Assembly (NCBI GenBank): GCA_027924585.1
Contig: BSBM01002121.1
Span: 496,001-560,000 of the forward strand
DNA length: 64,000 nt
From: Larix kaempferi
Taxonomy: Eukaryota > Streptophyta > Pinopsida > Pinales > Pinaceae
Direction: 5' to 3'
The stretch's first letter is position 1; each line of letters starts with the position of its first letter. A model generated the notes under the pieces. The model was given only the letters and a program-made list of their open reading frames with translations, was not told the DNA's origin and did not search any database. Both the position numbers and the translations under genes were made by a program. Shown here piece by piece: positions 63,020-64,000 of this stretch.

Positions 63020-64000
63020 GAAATAAGAAAAGCTTACTTCCCCCGTTTTTTAAAATCACAGCTTCTAGAAGGTTTACATGATTTGTTAAAAAACACGAGT
63101 TTTTATAAAATTTGTTTTATTTCATAATGGGAATAAACAAAGTGTGCACATTCTACGTCATAACGACTTTCTATAGTTTGCGCATGCGTTTCGAAATAAG
63201 AAAAGCTTACTTCCCCCGTTTTTTAAAATCACAGCTTCTAGAAGGTTTACATGATTTCTTAAAAAACACGAGTTTTTAGAAAATGTGTTTTATTTCATAA
63301 ATGGAATCAACAAAGTATGCACATTCTATGTCATAATGACTTTCTATAGTTTGCGCATGCGTTTGGAAATAAGAAAAGCTTACTTCCCCCGTTTTTTAAA
63401 ATCACAGCTTCTAGAAGGTTTACATGATTTCTTAAAAAACACGAGTTTTTAGAAAATGTGTTTTATTTCATAAATGGAATCAACAAAGTGTGCACATTCT
63501 ACGTCATAACGACTTTCTATAGTTTGCGCATGCGTTTGGAAATAAGAAAAGCTTACTTCCCCCGTTTTTTAAAATCACAGCTTCTAGAAGGTTTACATGA
63601 TTTCGTAAAAAACACGAGTTTTTAGAAAATGTGTTTTAATTCATAAATGGAATCTACAAAGTATGCACATTCTACGTCATAACGACTTTCTATAGTTTGC
63701 GCATGCATCCGGAAATAAGAAAAGCTTACTTCCCCCGTTTTTTAATATCACAGCTTCCAGAAGGTTTACATGATTTCTTAAAAAACACGAGTTTTTAGAA
63801 AATGTGTTTTATTTCATAAATGGAATCAACAAAGTATGCACATTCTACGTCATAACGACTTTCTATAGTTTGCCCATGCGTCCGGAAATAAAAAAAGCTT
63901 ACTACCACCGTTTTTTAAAATCACAGCTTCTAGAAGGTTTACATGATTTCGTAAAAAACACGAGTTTTTAGAAAATTTGTTTTATTTCATAAATGGAATC
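63020..64000. repeat. Copy of 53.5-54.5 kb at window end
   Basis: TTTATAAAAT with GAATAAACAAA, GTTTCGAAATAAG (53676 and 63188), GTGTGCACATTC, GTTTTAATTCAT and TTTGCCCATG followed by CTTACTACCACCG recur at a constant offset of 9512 bp, 55 monomers less three bases. The copy runs off the window. Confidence 0.82.

Larger units (their letters stand above)
42285..64000. repeat. 173-bp satellite array, right arm
   Basis: Resumes the interrupted monomer and continues in the same orientation to the window end, about 125 monomers, truncated by the window edge. Monomer classes are those of the left arm. Several local higher-order units are listed separately. 42.3-43.3 kb completes the unit begun at 36042; 43.3-45.2 kb, 49.3-53.4 kb and 57.5-60.9 kb are mixed monomers with no gene. 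Confidence 0.97.

Noticed and set aside
1-64000. CRISPR array
   Set aside because: The repetition is contiguous 173-bp monomers without unique spacers, and there are no cas genes; context is eukaryotic.
1-64000. Telomere-type repeats (TTTAGGG) or rDNA
   Set aside because: No run of telomere repeats or ribosomal sequence was seen in either arm.

Overview
The window is a plant-type satellite array interrupted by one LTR retrotransposon. About 58 kb (1-36150 and 42280-64000) is a head-to-tail tandem array of a 173-bp AT-rich monomer (57 of 173 bases G+C in a canonical copy). There are roughly 330 monomers, all in the same orientation, with no inversion seen. Monomer length, homogeneity, higher-order structure and a plant-style Ty1/copia element (primer site matching initiator tRNA-Met) suggest a flowering-plant centromeric or pericentromeric array. 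I cannot name the species from the sequence, and centromere function is inference.

Layout. 1-12300 is the most homogeneous part, with a 4.5-kb near-copy (1-4657 and 7037-11520) and a partial third set (4790-7036). 12300-25600 is more mixed. 25700-28300 has 6- and 7-monomer units, and 28600-31000 has 3- and 9-monomer units. 31100-36145 repeats blocks first met at 20200-23800. 36151-42279 is the retrotransposon. 42285-45200 resumes the interrupted satellite unit. 45200-49300 is an 8-monomer higher-order repeat, 53900-57450 a 10/11-monomer one, and 60900-62000 a 4-monomer one. The last kilobase repeats 53.5-54.5 kb.

The retrotransposon is structurally complete: two 458-bp LTRs with TG...CA ends, a perfect 5-bp target duplication (TGCAC), primer binding site, polypurine tract, and one 1324-codon gag-pol frame in the order gag, protease, integrase, reverse transcriptase, RNase H. 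That frame has three in-frame nonsense codons and no frameshift, so this copy looks dead by itself. The LTRs differ at about 14 of 458 sites. Its 1.1-kb leader holds a 75-bp-period duplication, a possible tRNA-derived SINE remnant and a cluster of short palindromes.

No cellular genes, tRNA, rRNA or CRISPR were seen. The many short open frames in the satellite, all reading one repeated peptide, are by-products of the monomer sequence. The main finds are the mosaic of local higher-order repeats, a paralogous empty site for the retrotransposon at a constant 13451-bp offset, and the way satellite variation concentrates at CpG.
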